Shown here: piece after piece, positions 43,794 to 51,400 of the stretch | How positions within the stretch are numbered: the first letter of the stretch is position 1 | Layout: every line of letters starts with the position of its first letter | Assembly: GCF_001570625.1 (NCBI RefSeq) | Contig: NZ_BBQT01000023.1 | Location: 1 to 51,400 of the forward strand | Source: Syntrophomonas wolfei subsp. methylbutyratica | GTDB taxonomy: Bacteria > Bacillota > Syntrophomonadia > Syntrophomonadales > Syntrophomonadaceae | DNA length: 51,400 nucleotides | Direction of reading: 5' to 3' | The notes under the pieces: model-generated | What the model saw: the letters and a program-made list of their open reading frames with translations, nothing else | Told to the model about the DNA's origin: nothing | Database searches by the model: none | Made by a program: the position numbers and the translations under genes

Positions 43794-44648
43794 CTAATGT
43801 TCTTCTTGCTGGTTTTTTGTTTTTCTTTGCTGATAGTCGAAAATATTTCGCATTATTTCCGGATTAACACCACAAGAGCCTATTCTACCTCGGTTTTCGT
43901 CCTGATTGTATCCATGAAAATCAGAACCCCCGGTAATAAGCAGTCGATTTTCCCGGCTCAATTGGCTATACTTCAAAACCTGCCCATGATTATGTTCTGG
44001 ATAAAATACTTCGATACCTTCAATGCCCAGGCTAATAATAGTAACAACAAAACTATCATCTCTGATGAGACCCGGATGAGCAAGTACAGCTATACCTCCA
44101 GCCCCTTTTATTAGTTCAATGGCTTCAGTGGGGAGAAACTTATAGCGATTAACATAGGCGGGGCATCCTTTACCAATATATTTATCAAAGGCTTCCTTAA
44201 CAGAAGATACATAAGCATTCTCCATCAATACCTGGGCAATATGTGGCCTGGCAATCAAATCACCCCGAGCTATTCTTTCTACCTGTTCCATATCAATATT
44301 AAATCCCATATTAGCCAGGCGCATTATCATCTTGCGGGCTCGATCCAAGCGGGCTTCTTTTATTTCCTGTAAACGCTTCAGCAGCAGACGGTTATGATAA
44401 TCGATAAAGTAGCCCAGGATATGGATTTCTTTTTCTGCTAATTCTGTATTCATTTCTATTCCTGGGATGAAATCCAAAGCCGGACTATTCTCTTCCATAA
44501 AACAGCGGGCTTCTTCCAAACCATCTACTGTATCATGATCGGTTATAGCCAGTCCTGGCAATCCTATATCCCGGGCCTGGCTGATTACTTCAACCGGACT
44601 TAAAAGACCATCTGAAGCGCTAGTATGAATGTGTAAATCATAAAGCAT
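43794..44648 (-). CDS. PHP-domain phosphoesterase
   Basis: A 284-residue PHP protein of the group that includes the 3',5'-nucleoside bisphosphate phosphatase / RNase AM (YciV/TrpH). Metal ligands appear in YDLHIHTSASDGLLSP, AITDHDTVDGL, GIEMN, LAHPGLI and GGSDFHG. The start overlaps the dipeptidase stop by 11 bases. The substrate is inferred from the family only. Confidence 0.88.
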   Translation of the reverse strand: MLYDLHIHTSASDGLLSPVEVISQARDIGLPGLAITDHDTVDGLEEARCFMEENSPALDFIPGIEMNTELAEKEIHILGYFIDYHNRLLLKRLQEIKEARLDRARKMIMRLANMGFNIDMEQVERIARGDLIARPHIAQVLMENAYVSSVKEAFDKYIGKGCPAYVNRYKFLPTEAIELIKGAGGIAVLAHPGLIRDDSFVVTIISLGIEGIEVFYPEHNHGQVLKYSQLSRENRLLITGGSDFHGYNQDENRGRIGSCGVNPEIMRNIFDYQQRKTKNQQEEH

Positions 44649-45570
44649 TTAAAACCCTCTTCATTACTCTTAAAGCATTTTGTTGAAAAATCATTTCCAC
44701 TTCTTGCGGGAGAAAACCCCTATTATATAGGCTTTGTTCCAGTGTAGCATAAGCTTCGACCCCAGGTAAAACCAAACTATCTGTTCCATCAAAATCAGAA
44801 CCCAGGGCCAGGTGTTTTACTCCTATCAAGTCGGAAATATAAACTGCATGATTTAAAAAGTCCTCCAGGGTAGCTTTCCCTTCTTTTATAAAATGGGCTA
44901 CCTGATTAAGTCCTATTACGCCACCATTTTCCGCCAGCAGTTTTAATTGTTTATCGCTCAAATTCCTGGGATGATTACATAGGGCCCGGGCATTGGCATG
45001 GGTTACCATGGCGGGCTTATTGTAACACTCCAAAGACTCAAAAAATGCCTCTTCAGATATATGGGAGAGATCCAGCAAAATTCCGTTCCGTTCCATTTCC
45101 TTAAGAATTATTTTCCCCTGACAAGTCAATCCCCCGGCATTTCCTCCTTCAGCAATGCCCCCGGCCAGTTGATTGGAATAATTCCAGGTCAGGCCTATAC
45201 TACGCAAGCCCATATGACATAATTGTCTAAATACTGCCAGGTCACTACCTACTGCATCAGCACCTTCGAGATGTAAGAGGCAGGCTATTTTATCTGTTTG
45301 ACCAACCCTTTGCAGCTCATTGGACCCCAATATCTGAAACACATGACTGGAATTCTGCTCAAGCTCCTGATAGAATTTATCTATTTGCATTAAAATCTCT
45401 CTTAATGAGCTATCTGCTTCTCGACTGGAACTGAACAAGGCAAATACCTGTAAAGAGACGCCGGCTTCTTTTGCCCGCAGCAGGTCAAAATGTCGCCCAT
45501 TGCTTAACAATGCTTCATCGCTCGCAGTTATCTCCGAAATAGTATCACAATGTAAATCTACAATCTGCAT
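44638..45570 (-). CDS. Membrane-dipeptidase-family zinc peptidase
   Basis: A 310-residue member of peptidase family M19 (renal dipeptidase-like). The metal site is recognisable in VDLHCDTISEI, LLHLEGADA, VTHANARALCNHPRNLSD and LGSDFDGTDS. Bacterial members cleave dipeptides, some with D-residues. No signal sequence is present despite the family name, so it is cytosolic. It has a good site, GGGAGGG. Confidence 0.92.
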   Translation of the reverse strand: MQIVDLHCDTISEITASDEALLSNGRHFDLLRAKEAGVSLQVFALFSSSREADSSLREILMQIDKFYQELEQNSSHVFQILGSNELQRVGQTDKIACLLHLEGADAVGSDLAVFRQLCHMGLRSIGLTWNYSNQLAGGIAEGGNAGGLTCQGKIILKEMERNGILLDLSHISEEAFFESLECYNKPAMVTHANARALCNHPRNLSDKQLKLLAENGGVIGLNQVAHFIKEGKATLEDFLNHAVYISDLIGVKHLALGSDFDGTDSLVLPGVEAYATLEQSLYNRGFLPQEVEMIFQQNALRVMKRVLNAL

Positions 45571-45591
45571 TATTTATAATCCCTCCCTACA

Positions 45592-45618
45592 GCAAAAACC
45601 TGCCTTAGATGGCAGGTT
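45592..45618 (-). terminator. Terminator after spoVS
   Basis: AACCTGCC/GGCAGGTT stem, six-base loop, followed by a short T run on the minus strand. Confidence 0.65.
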
Positions 45619-45651
45619 ATATGCTTAATATGCTAATATTTAATATTATAA

Positions 45652-45912
45652 TCATCTAGGCTCAATAATCAGTTTTATAGCCGTTCTTTCCTCTCCATCA
45701 ATCTTTATATCGGTAAAAGCAGGGATACAAATCAGATCCATGCCACTAGGAGCAACAAATCCTCGAGCAATTGCTATGGCTTTCACTGCCTGGTTAATGG
45801 CTCCTGCACCTATAGCCTGTATTTCAGCAGCTCCTTTTTCTCGTAAAACTCCTGCCAGAGCTCCGGCAACTGAATTAGGACTGGATTTAGCTGAGACTTT
45901 TAATACCTCCAC
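45652..45912 (-). CDS. spoVS: Stage V sporulation protein S
   Basis: An 86-residue protein almost at the family consensus (LKVSAKSSPNSVAGALAGVL, GAGAINQAVKAIAIARGF, DLICIPAF). It is an Alba-like small protein needed for coat and septation steps in Bacillus sporulation. The GTG start at 45912 follows GGGGG with proper spacing and gives exactly the usual length. The frame open to 46032 lies in the leader and is not conserved. A SigH-type promoter precedes it. Confidence 0.96.
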   Translation of the reverse strand: MEVLKVSAKSSPNSVAGALAGVLREKGAAEIQAIGAGAINQAVKAIAIARGFVAPSGMDLICIPAFTDIKIDGEERTAIKLIIEPR

Positions 45913-45970
45913 TAATATAACCCCCTTCAAAAAATATAAAAACAGATAGATTGCTCCTTTATATTTATCT

Positions 45971-45999
45971 ATATTCTGAATCAATCTGGTAATTCCTTC
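45971..45999 (-). promoter_or_regulatory. SigH-type promoter of spoVS
   Basis: On the minus strand: GAAGGAATT, 11 bases, TCAGAATAT. The -35 part fits RnAGGAWWW fully and the -10 part fits RnnGAAT except for one base. It lies about 60 bases before the GTG. spoVS is SigH-controlled in Bacillus. Confidence 0.6.
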
Positions 46000-46039
46000 T
46001 TTTTTCCATAAATGTTTTGGATTAATTTTCATAAGAAAG

Positions 46040-46458
46040 TTGATTCCACTGCAAAAAGTAATAATTATGCATTAGCTTGCATAAATATTCCGCTCAGCAT
46101 CCTTAATAGTGACCGAAGGGAACATCAGAAGTGCCCGACAGGGTGCGTCCTTAATAGCGACCGCAGGGAGCATCAGTTGTGCCCGACAGGGCGCTACCCA
46201 TGGGCAACACCAACGGCTTGTTTCGCGGCTCAAGGAGTACCGCGCCAATCTCCCGTCCATGGGAGGCAACCTTATTAGTGACACCCTCAGGGTGGAACAC
46301 CAGGCGTACCCGAAGGGTGAGGCGCTCTCGCGACATCCTGTCGCTCGCCCCCTTTCGCCTGCTCGTCTTCGCCGGGTGCTGCATCCATGCTTCCAACGCT
46401 CGCTTTATATATTTATGCAACCCCATGCAACAAAAAGGGTTTTTTGCAGTAGAGTCAA
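46040..46458. mobile_element. MITE-like element, 419 bp, longest copy
   Basis: The ends are inverted: TTGATTCCACTGCAAAAA at the left and TTGACTCTACTGCAAAAA (reverse complement) at the right, 16 of 18 identical. Subterminal TTGCATAAATATTCCGC and TATATATTTATGCAACC repeat the inverted pattern. The interior has two tandem 47-48-bp units (46101-46148, 46149-46195) and several short palindromes. Small open frames exist inside but none looks like a protein. It lies between spoVS and ymdB and fills most of that gap. Confidence 0.75.
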
Positions 46459-46509
46459 AGTTAGATAAGCAAAATAGGAGAAACAGTGGCAATAGCTCTT
46501 TTTTGCTGA

Positions 46510-47298
46510 TCAGAAGGCCGGTAATTGTTGAGAAATGCGGGTTATGCTGATACACTTGCGGCTGGCTTCATCGAAGTTTAATACTACTGCTTGAAGCTGG
46601 CAAGCTCCCTTTGCCACCTCCAGCCGTACTGGCCGCTGAAAAATAATTTTTTCTATAACCTGTTCTTTTTGCATACCCAGTATGGAATCGACCGGTCCGG
46701 TCATACCAAGATCGGTGATATAAGCTGTCCCCCCGGGCAATACCTTTTCATCAGCGGTTTGAACATGGGTGTGAGTGCCCAGAACGGCAGCAACTCTTCC
46801 ATCAAAAAAATGGGCAAACGCCAGTTTTTCGCTGGTGGCTTCCGCATGAAAATCAATAATAATATAGTCTGATTCTTCCTGTAACTCGGAAACTATCTCA
46901 TCTACCACCCGAAAAGGACAATCCAGAGACGGCAGAAAAACTCTCCCCGAAGCATTAATCACGGTAATCTTTTGATTAAAAGCGGCAGAATATACATGAT
47001 AACCCTGTCCTGGGCAATACGGAGGATAATTGGCTGGTCGAATCAGGCGGTATTCATCATCAATAAAATTAAAAATTTCTTTGTTGTCCCAAACATGGTT
47101 GCCCATGGTTAAAACATCAATATTATGGGAAAGCAACTCTTTCATTACCTCACGGCTCAGCCCCCGTCCACCGGCTGCATTTTCAGCATTGGCTATGGTA
47201 AATACAATTTTATAATCTTTTTGAATTTGGGGTAATAATTCACGGATAGCTTTTCTCCCAGGCCGGCCAACGATATCACCAATAACAAGAATATTCAA
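46510..47298 (-). CDS. ymdB: YmdB-family metallophosphoesterase (2',3'-cAMP phosphodiesterase)
   Basis: A 262-residue enzyme of the YmdB group, which hydrolyses 2',3'-cyclic nucleotides and affects biofilm and sporulation choices in Bacillus. The metal site is built from GDIVGRPGRKA, ANAENAAGG, GNHVWDNKE, DFHAEATSEK and GTHTHVQTAD. The TTG start follows GGAGG. Its place just after rny is typical; here an extra gene separates the two. Confidence 0.95.
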   Translation of the reverse strand: MNILVIGDIVGRPGRKAIRELLPQIQKDYKIVFTIANAENAAGGRGLSREVMKELLSHNIDVLTMGNHVWDNKEIFNFIDDEYRLIRPANYPPYCPGQGYHVYSAAFNQKITVINASGRVFLPSLDCPFRVVDEIVSELQEESDYIIIDFHAEATSEKLAFAHFFDGRVAAVLGTHTHVQTADEKVLPGGTAYITDLGMTGPVDSILGMQKEQVIEKIIFQRPVRLEVAKGACQLQAVVLNFDEASRKCISITRISQQLPAF

Positions 47299-47312
47299 AA
47301 AACAACCTCCAT

Positions 47313-47804
47313 CTAGCGGTTAAATACAAATACCCGGCCTTCCTTGCGATAGGCCAGGAAATCGGTAGATTTGGAGCTATTCCGGTCTAATTTTTGCATC
47401 AGAGTTCTTTTTAATTTTCTCTTAAAAGCATCTTTAGCTACAATATCATTATTATCCTTTACCAATAAATTAGCAAATTCCTCTCGCAAAATCAAGATTA
47501 ACAGGCTTATCTCATCCTGAGACAGGGTTCCCACATCCCGGTAAAAGCGCAAAAAGGATAGTTCTGATTTATCAATCAAATCAACTTTCATCAGCACGGG
47601 CTTCTGGTCGGCAAGACGGTGAAACAAATCCAAACAATCCCTGGTTTTTTTCAAAAAAGATTTCCGCTTCATAGGTTCGATTACAGTATTAAGGGCTACT
47701 TCCAATATTATCTGCTCTTTATCTGCCAGGTATTTAACTGCGTTGATTTCTGGATGATCAAGTGAAACCGTCAAAAAAACATCCAGTCCCAAATCTCTGT
47801 CCAT
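47313..47804 (-). CDS. Protein of unknown function between rny and ymdB, 163 residues
   Basis: A soluble alpha/beta protein with a good site (AAGGAG). The N-terminus is hydrophobic-acidic (GLDVFLTVSLDHPEINAVKYL). The middle is helical with a Leu-rich DEISLLILILREEFANLLV, and the tail is basic (KRKLKRTLMQKLDRN). No catalytic motif or cysteine was seen. It ends 15 bases before ymdB, so it is probably co-transcribed with it, though a terminator separates it from rny. Confidence 0.65.
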   Translation of the reverse strand: MDRDLGLDVFLTVSLDHPEINAVKYLADKEQIILEVALNTVIEPMKRKSFLKKTRDCLDLFHRLADQKPVLMKVDLIDKSELSFLRFYRDVGTLSQDEISLLILILREEFANLLVKDNNDIVAKDAFKRKLKRTLMQKLDRNSSKSTDFLAYRKEGRVFVFNR

Positions 47805-47913
47805 TACCCATCTTCTCCTTAAATTTCGAATTGTAAACCATTTCTTCAGGGAAATAGAAAAGTCCTTTAATTAGGGACTTGTAAAATATAGCAGGCTTTC
47901 CATTAGAAATGCA

Positions 47914-47946
47914 TAAAAAAAGGGGCTTGATACAAGCCCCTTTTTG
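47914..47946 (-). terminator. Terminator after rny
   Basis: AAAAAGGGGCTTG/CAAGCCCCTTTTT with a three-base loop; T runs on both strands. Confidence 0.8.
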
Positions 47947-48006
47947 ACTAGTAGATAATAGGAGAAAGAATTTACTTGCAAATATGTAGTAGCTTCTACT
48001 CCTCAA

Positions 48007-49554
48007 TTACTTGGCATATTCCACTGATCTGGTCTCCCTGATAACCACAACTTTGATTTGGCCGGGATAATCAAGATCCTGTTCAATCCTGGCGGCTATA
48101 TCCCGAGCCAGATTAATCGCATGCAGATCATCTATTTCTTCCGGCTTAACGATTATCCTGATTTCCCTACCTGCCTGAATGGCAAAAGTACGGTCTACCC
48201 CGGAGAAAGATTCAGCTACATTTTCCAATTTTTCCAAGCGCTTAATATAAGTCTCCAACGTTTCTCTTCTGGCTCCAGGACGAGATGCGGAAATCGCATC
48301 CGCAGCCTGTACTAAAACTGCTTCCACCGTTTCTGGTTCTATATCCCCATGATGAGCCTCTATGCCATGAATAACATCCTTATTTTCCCGGTATTTTTTA
48401 GCCAGGTCTACTCCTATTTCCACATGGGGACCAGAAACCTCATGATCAACGGCCTTGCCAATGTCGTGCAATAAGCCGGAACGCTTGGCCAGCATTATGT
48501 CAACATCCAATTCTGCTGCCATAATCCCGGCCAGATGGGCCACTTCCACTGAATGACGAAGCACGTTTTGCCCGTAGCTGGTACGATATTTTAATCTCCC
48601 CAACAACTTTATCAACTCGGGATGCAAACCATGAACCCCTACCTCAAAGGCGGCTTGTTCTCCTACTTCGCGAATCTCCTGCTCTATCTCTTTCCGGGCT
48701 TTTTCTACCATTTCTTCAATACGGGCTGGGTGAATTCGCCCATCAGATACCAGATTGCCCAATGCTACCCGAGCAACTTCTCTTCTAATCGGGTCAAAGG
48801 AGGACAAAATAACCGCTTCCGGGGTATCATCGATTATTAAATCAACCCCCGATAAGGCCTCAAATGTACGAATATTTCGACCTTCCCTACCAATAATGCG
48901 TCCTTTCATTTCATCATTAGGTAAAGGTACCACTGATACCGTGCTTTCTGAAACAACATCAGCGGCACATCTTTGAATAGCCAGTGATACAATATTTTTG
49001 GCTTTCTTATCAGCTTCTTCCTTAGCCTCGTTCTCAATGCCCCTTATTAGTAAAGCAGTTTCCTGTCTAATCTGTTGAGAAACATTATATAAGAGTAATT
49101 CTTTGGCTTCTTCAGAACTCAATCCGGAAAGACGTTCCAATTCCTTTAATTGTTGGCTTAATATCATCTGCAAGTCTTGTTGGGTTTTTTCCGTTTCTTT
49201 TTCTTTTTCCAGAAGAACTTGTTCCTTCTTCTCCATGTTTTCAGTTTTTTTGTCAATCATTTCTTCTTTTTGTATTATACGTCTCTCAACTCGATCCAGT
49301 TCACGACGGCGTTCACGGATATCTTTTTCAGCATCCTGCCGGTTGCGATGGATCTCATCTTTGGCTTCCAGCAAAATCTCCTTCTTTTTGGCTTCTACCT
49401 CTTTGGCAGCCTCATCGAGCATTTTAGCTACTTCTTCTTCAGCAGTTCGTATTCTGCTTTCCGCCAGGAATCGTCTCCCGTAATAACCCCCAATCAATCC
49501 TACAGCCAAAGAAAGAGTAATTATAACAAAACTAGTAAGATCTATCTCTATCAC
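48007..49554 (-). CDS. rny: Ribonuclease Y
   Basis: A 515-residue membrane-anchored endoribonuclease that starts mRNA decay. An N-terminal transmembrane helix (about 7-25) is followed by a long coiled coil (40-190), a KH domain ([15 protein letters not shown]) and an HD domain ([15 protein letters not shown]). The frame begins with GTG at 49554, but this G is the last base of the perfect AAGGAGGTGA site. The codon at normal spacing is ATA (49545), so the real start is uncertain by three codons. Confidence 0.95.
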   Translation of the reverse strand: MIEIDLTSFVIITLSLAVGLIGGYYGRRFLAESRIRTAEEEVAKMLDEAAKEVEAKKKEILLEAKDEIHRNRQDAEKDIRERRRELDRVERRIIQKEEMIDKKTENMEKKEQVLLEKEKETEKTQQDLQMILSQQLKELERLSGLSSEEAKELLLYNVSQQIRQETALLIRGIENEAKEEADKKAKNIVSLAIQRCAADVVSESTVSVVPLPNDEMKGRIIGREGRNIRTFEALSGVDLIIDDTPEAVILSSFDPIRREVARVALGNLVSDGRIHPARIEEMVEKARKEIEQEIREVGEQAAFEVGVHGLHPELIKLLGRLKYRTSYGQNVLRHSVEVAHLAGIMAAELDVDIMLAKRSGLLHDIGKAVDHEVSGPHVEIGVDLAKKYRENKDVIHGIEAHHGDIEPETVEAVLVQAADAISASRPGARRETLETYIKRLEKLENVAESFSGVDRTFAIQAGREIRIIVKPEEIDDLHAINLARDIAARIEQDLDYPGQIKVVVIRETRSVEYAK

Positions 49555-49657
49555 CTCCTTAATGCATAATTTTTCACAAATTAGTATTCCATACTTTAAA
49601 TCTACTGGTTTTACTGTACTGCCGCCCAGTCCGTTATAAGGAAAATTTAGCCTGGAA

Positions 49658-49684
49658 AATAAAAAACCGAGTTTAAACTCGGTT
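49658..49684 (-). terminator. Terminator of the recA-rny interval
   Basis: AACCGAG-TTTA-type palindrome (AACCGAGTTTAAACTCGGTT) followed by seven T on the minus strand. It lies some 290 bases after the recA stop. Confidence 0.8.
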
Positions 49685-49885
49685 CATAAAGAAGTCTTTG
49701 CACCCACTATTGTTATTAAGACCACTATTAACTAAGATAAGAATAGAATAACCCACACTTATCCCTATATATAATGGTAAGCTTTATAACAACTCACTTT
49801 AACCTTAACAGACAAGCTAATACTTCCTGGCATTCTGCCATTCATCGTAAAAATATAGGTTTCCCTCTTTGCCTACGGACAACAT
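49685..49885 (-). ncRNA. Candidate small RNA between recA and rny
   Basis: A promoter-like TTGACC, 16 bases, TATATA (49914-49887) would start a transcript near 49880 ending at the terminator above, about 220 bases. The interval has no convincing open frame; a 27-codon frame in it lacks a ribosome site. Local stems such as TGGCAGAATGCCA occur. recX, often after recA, is absent. This is a prediction from signals only, and no known RNA family was recognised. Confidence 0.3.
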
Positions 49886-49977
49886 CTATATAAATAAGCA
49901 GTCTATATGGTCAAGCTTTTAAGGTAAGACTTCCAACCAGAGCTTTATATAAATTTTAGTTAGTTTCCCTATGGCTG

Positions 49978-51012
49978 TCAAGCTTCCTCTAGTGAGTTGC
50001 TGGCTGCATTCCCTTCCTGTTTCCAATCTTTAATACGACTTTCCAGCAAGGTCATGAATTCAGGGTGGTTTTTAAGATATTCCTTGGCATTTTCCCGTCC
50101 TTGTCCCAGTCGCTCGCCCTGGTAGGCATACCAGGAACCGCTTTTTTGAATTATATCTGTGGTCACAGCAATATCCAACAAATCGCCTTCCCGGGAAATA
50201 CCTATCCCATACATAATATCAAATTCCGCCGTTTTAAAAGGCGGAGCCACTTTATTTTTTACTACTTTGACCTTGGTTTTATTGCCGATTAGATCTGTGC
50301 CCTGCTTTATGGCCTCACCCTTTCTTACCTCTATTCTTACGGAAGAATAAAACTTCAAAGCCCGGCCACCGGTAGTTGTTTCAGGATTACCGTATACCAC
50401 TCCAACTTTCTCCCTTATCTGGTTGATAAACAGGACACAAGCATTAGACTTGCCTATGTGGGCAGTAAGTTTTCTTAAGGCCTGGGACATCAAACGAGCC
50501 TGTAAGCCCACATGAATATCTCCCATTTCACCATCCAACTCGGCGCGAGGTACCAGAGCCGCTACAGAATCGATAACAATAATGTCAACCGCACCGCTCC
50601 TGACCAAAGCTTCAGCAATTTCCAGGGCCTGCTCGCCTGAATCCGGTTGAGACACTAAAAGATTGTTAATATCTACCCCTAGTTTTCGAGCATAAAGCGG
50701 ATCCAGTGCATGTTCGGCATCAATAAAAGCTGCCATGCCGCCATCTTTTTGGGCTTGGGCAATAGCATGCAGAGCCACCGTAGTTTTTCCTGATGACTCC
50801 GGACCAAATATTTCAACTACCCGCCCCCTGGGTATGCCTCCTACCCCCAAGGCCAAATCCAGGGAAATGCATCCCGTGGAAATAACCTCAACATTCATAT
50901 TGACGGCTTCACCCAGTTTCATTATGGACCCTTTGCCGAACTGTTTTTCAATATTTTTAATAGTGCTGTTAAGGGCCTCCATTTTACCTTTATTTACCTC
51001 GTTAATCTCCAC
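49978..51012 (-). CDS. recA: Recombinase RecA
   Basis: A 344-residue DNA recombinase for homologous repair and SOS induction. Walker A is [13 protein letters not shown]. Other blocks include [54 protein letters not shown] and the acidic tail. GTG 51012 is 8 bases after GGAGG. The longer frame from 51078 cannot be right, as its ATG lies inside the -35 box. LexA control is predicted. Confidence 0.97.
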   Translation of the reverse strand: MEINEVNKGKMEALNSTIKNIEKQFGKGSIMKLGEAVNMNVEVISTGCISLDLALGVGGIPRGRVVEIFGPESSGKTTVALHAIAQAQKDGGMAAFIDAEHALDPLYARKLGVDINNLLVSQPDSGEQALEIAEALVRSGAVDIIVIDSVAALVPRAELDGEMGDIHVGLQARLMSQALRKLTAHIGKSNACVLFINQIREKVGVVYGNPETTTGGRALKFYSSVRIEVRKGEAIKQGTDLIGNKTKVKVVKNKVAPPFKTAEFDIMYGIGISREGDLLDIAVTTDIIQKSGSWYAYQGERLGQGRENAKEYLKNHPEFMTLLESRIKDWKQEGNAASNSLEEA

Positions 51013-51026
51013 CCCAAAACCCTCCT

Positions 51027-51040
51027 CAAACATTTGTTCG
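51027..51040 (-). promoter_or_regulatory. LexA (DinR) box of recA
   Basis: CGAACAAATGTTTG matches the Firmicute SOS box CGAAC-RNRY-GTTYG. It lies between the -10 box and the ribosome-binding site, where LexA would block elongation or start. Confidence 0.85.
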
Positions 51041-51049
51041 TTTTTTATA

Positions 51050-51078
51050 AGAATATATGAATTATCTAAAAATGTCAA
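51050..51078 (-). promoter_or_regulatory. SigA promoter of recA
   Basis: Perfect TTGACA, 17-base spacer, TATTCT, just upstream of the LexA box. Confidence 0.75.
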
Positions 51079-51140
51079 ATTATTTCTAGCCTTTCAGGGT
51101 GTCAAGGGGACGGTCCGAAACCACTGAAAAAGTATCCTTT

Positions 51141-51400
51141 TTAAGCCGCCTGGGCGGCTACCCAGTCACAATCTGGTCGGTTAACCACCAACGGAGATAA
51201 TAACTTCAAAATGAGAACATGTAAACCCTTTAAGGCGGATACCAGCTTGGCTATCCGCTTTAAATTTACCGATAGGGCTGTTAGTTTGGCCTGAATGCGG
51301 ATACTTCGTAGACCGTAGCCTTTGGCCCGGTCCAATCCGTGGAATCTTTTTAGTTCTGCATTCTTGGGTTCGATCTTCGCTCGCTTTCGGTATTCCTCAA
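51141..51400 (-). mobile_element. IS1182-like transposase, C-terminal part (cut by window edge)
   Basis: An open frame enters from the window end and stops at 51141. It contains AKIEPKNAELKRFHGLDRAK and, further on, SIRIQAKLTALSVNLKRIAKL, the usual end of IS1182-type DDE transposases. The 5' part is outside the window, so intactness is unknown. It converges toward nothing on its left except the recA promoter, 60 bases away. Confidence 0.75.

Noticed and set aside
45913-46032. N-terminal extension of SpoVS
   Set aside because: The extension covers the SigH promoter and leader. GTG 45912 gives the standard 86 residues.
46101-46195. CRISPR repeat pair
   Set aside because: The 47-bp units are contiguous without spacers and occur singly elsewhere.
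46012-46555. Several overlapping frames of 70-134 codons on both strands
   Set aside because: They lie in the MITE-like element, copy its palindromes, and differ in frame between copies. They look like chance frames in repeat DNA.
49780-49870. 27-codon frame in the recA-rny gap as a gene
   Set aside because: No ribosome-binding site at usable distance and no recognisable family; kept only as part of the candidate RNA.
51013-51078. Longer RecA N-terminus from ATG 51078
   Set aside because: That ATG lies inside the -35 box and no ribosome-binding site precedes it; GTG 51012 has a perfect one.

Overview
The window looks like chromosome from a low- to mid-GC, spore-forming anaerobic Firmicute. 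It resembles Syntrophomonas and its relatives (family Syntrophomonadaceae). This assignment is inference from gene content, not from a database search. The pointers are RemA (DUF370), SpoVS with a SigH-type promoter, PrkC with PASTA repeats, a Bacillus-type LexA box before recA, an FMN riboswitch before ribDE-BA-H, and a polyhydroxyalkanoate cluster (phasin, PhaE/PhaR-like, MaoC-type hydratase, PhaC). That cluster lacks phaA and phaB, as expected if precursors come from beta-oxidation intermediates.

Layout. Positions 1-860 hold debris: the tail of an IS21-type istB, a DUF2922 scrap and a GC-rich frameshifted gene remnant. Positions 868-3761 are an AT-rich DpnII-like restriction-modification island (Dam-type methylase, DpnII-like endonuclease, and an unusual second methylase with an N-terminal C2H2 zinc finger), followed by tRNA-Lys. 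From 4.1 to 7.1 kb, minus-strand purC, a 48-residue protein gene, an exonuclease III gene and an Mrp ATPase gene follow. An ECF sigma/anti-sigma pair (7.6-9.4 kb, plus strand) carries an ECF-type promoter of its own. Next come a second EF-G, an isochorismatase-family hydrolase, a methyltransferase, tRNA-Leu and a membrane-anchored unknown protein.

From 15 kb almost everything is on the minus strand, in long housekeeping operons: riboflavin synthesis (ribD-ribE-ribBA-ribH under an FMN riboswitch), then, in transcription order, yicC-remA-gmk-rpoZ-coaBC-metK, priA-def-fmt-DUF116-zinc peptidase-rsmB-rlmN-stp-prkC-rsgA-rpe. A calcium-type P-ATPase and the PHA cluster (38.6-41.3 kb) follow. Then come a divergent uracil-DNA-glycosylase-like protein, a LysM-NlpC/P60 hydrolase, a PHP phosphoesterase, a dipeptidase, spoVS, ymdB, rny and recA. 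The right edge is the C-terminal end of an IS1182-like transposase.

Three things stand out. (1) A family of small inverted-repeat elements (MITE-like, with 16/18-matching termini in the longest copy) is scattered through the intergenic regions. One copy lies inside the riboflavin leader, between riboswitch terminator and ribD. A 47-bp internal module also occurs on its own inside another repeat. (2) A second repeat, about 125 nt and present twice in the same orientation, has a 75-nt tRNA-like closed fold plus a hairpin, and lies upstream of two plus-strand genes. (3) phaC is split by a one-base loss in a C run. Ribosome-binding-site spacing further points to a non-canonical AUU start for riboflavin synthase, and a 300-nt gap between recA and rny may encode an undescribed RNA.
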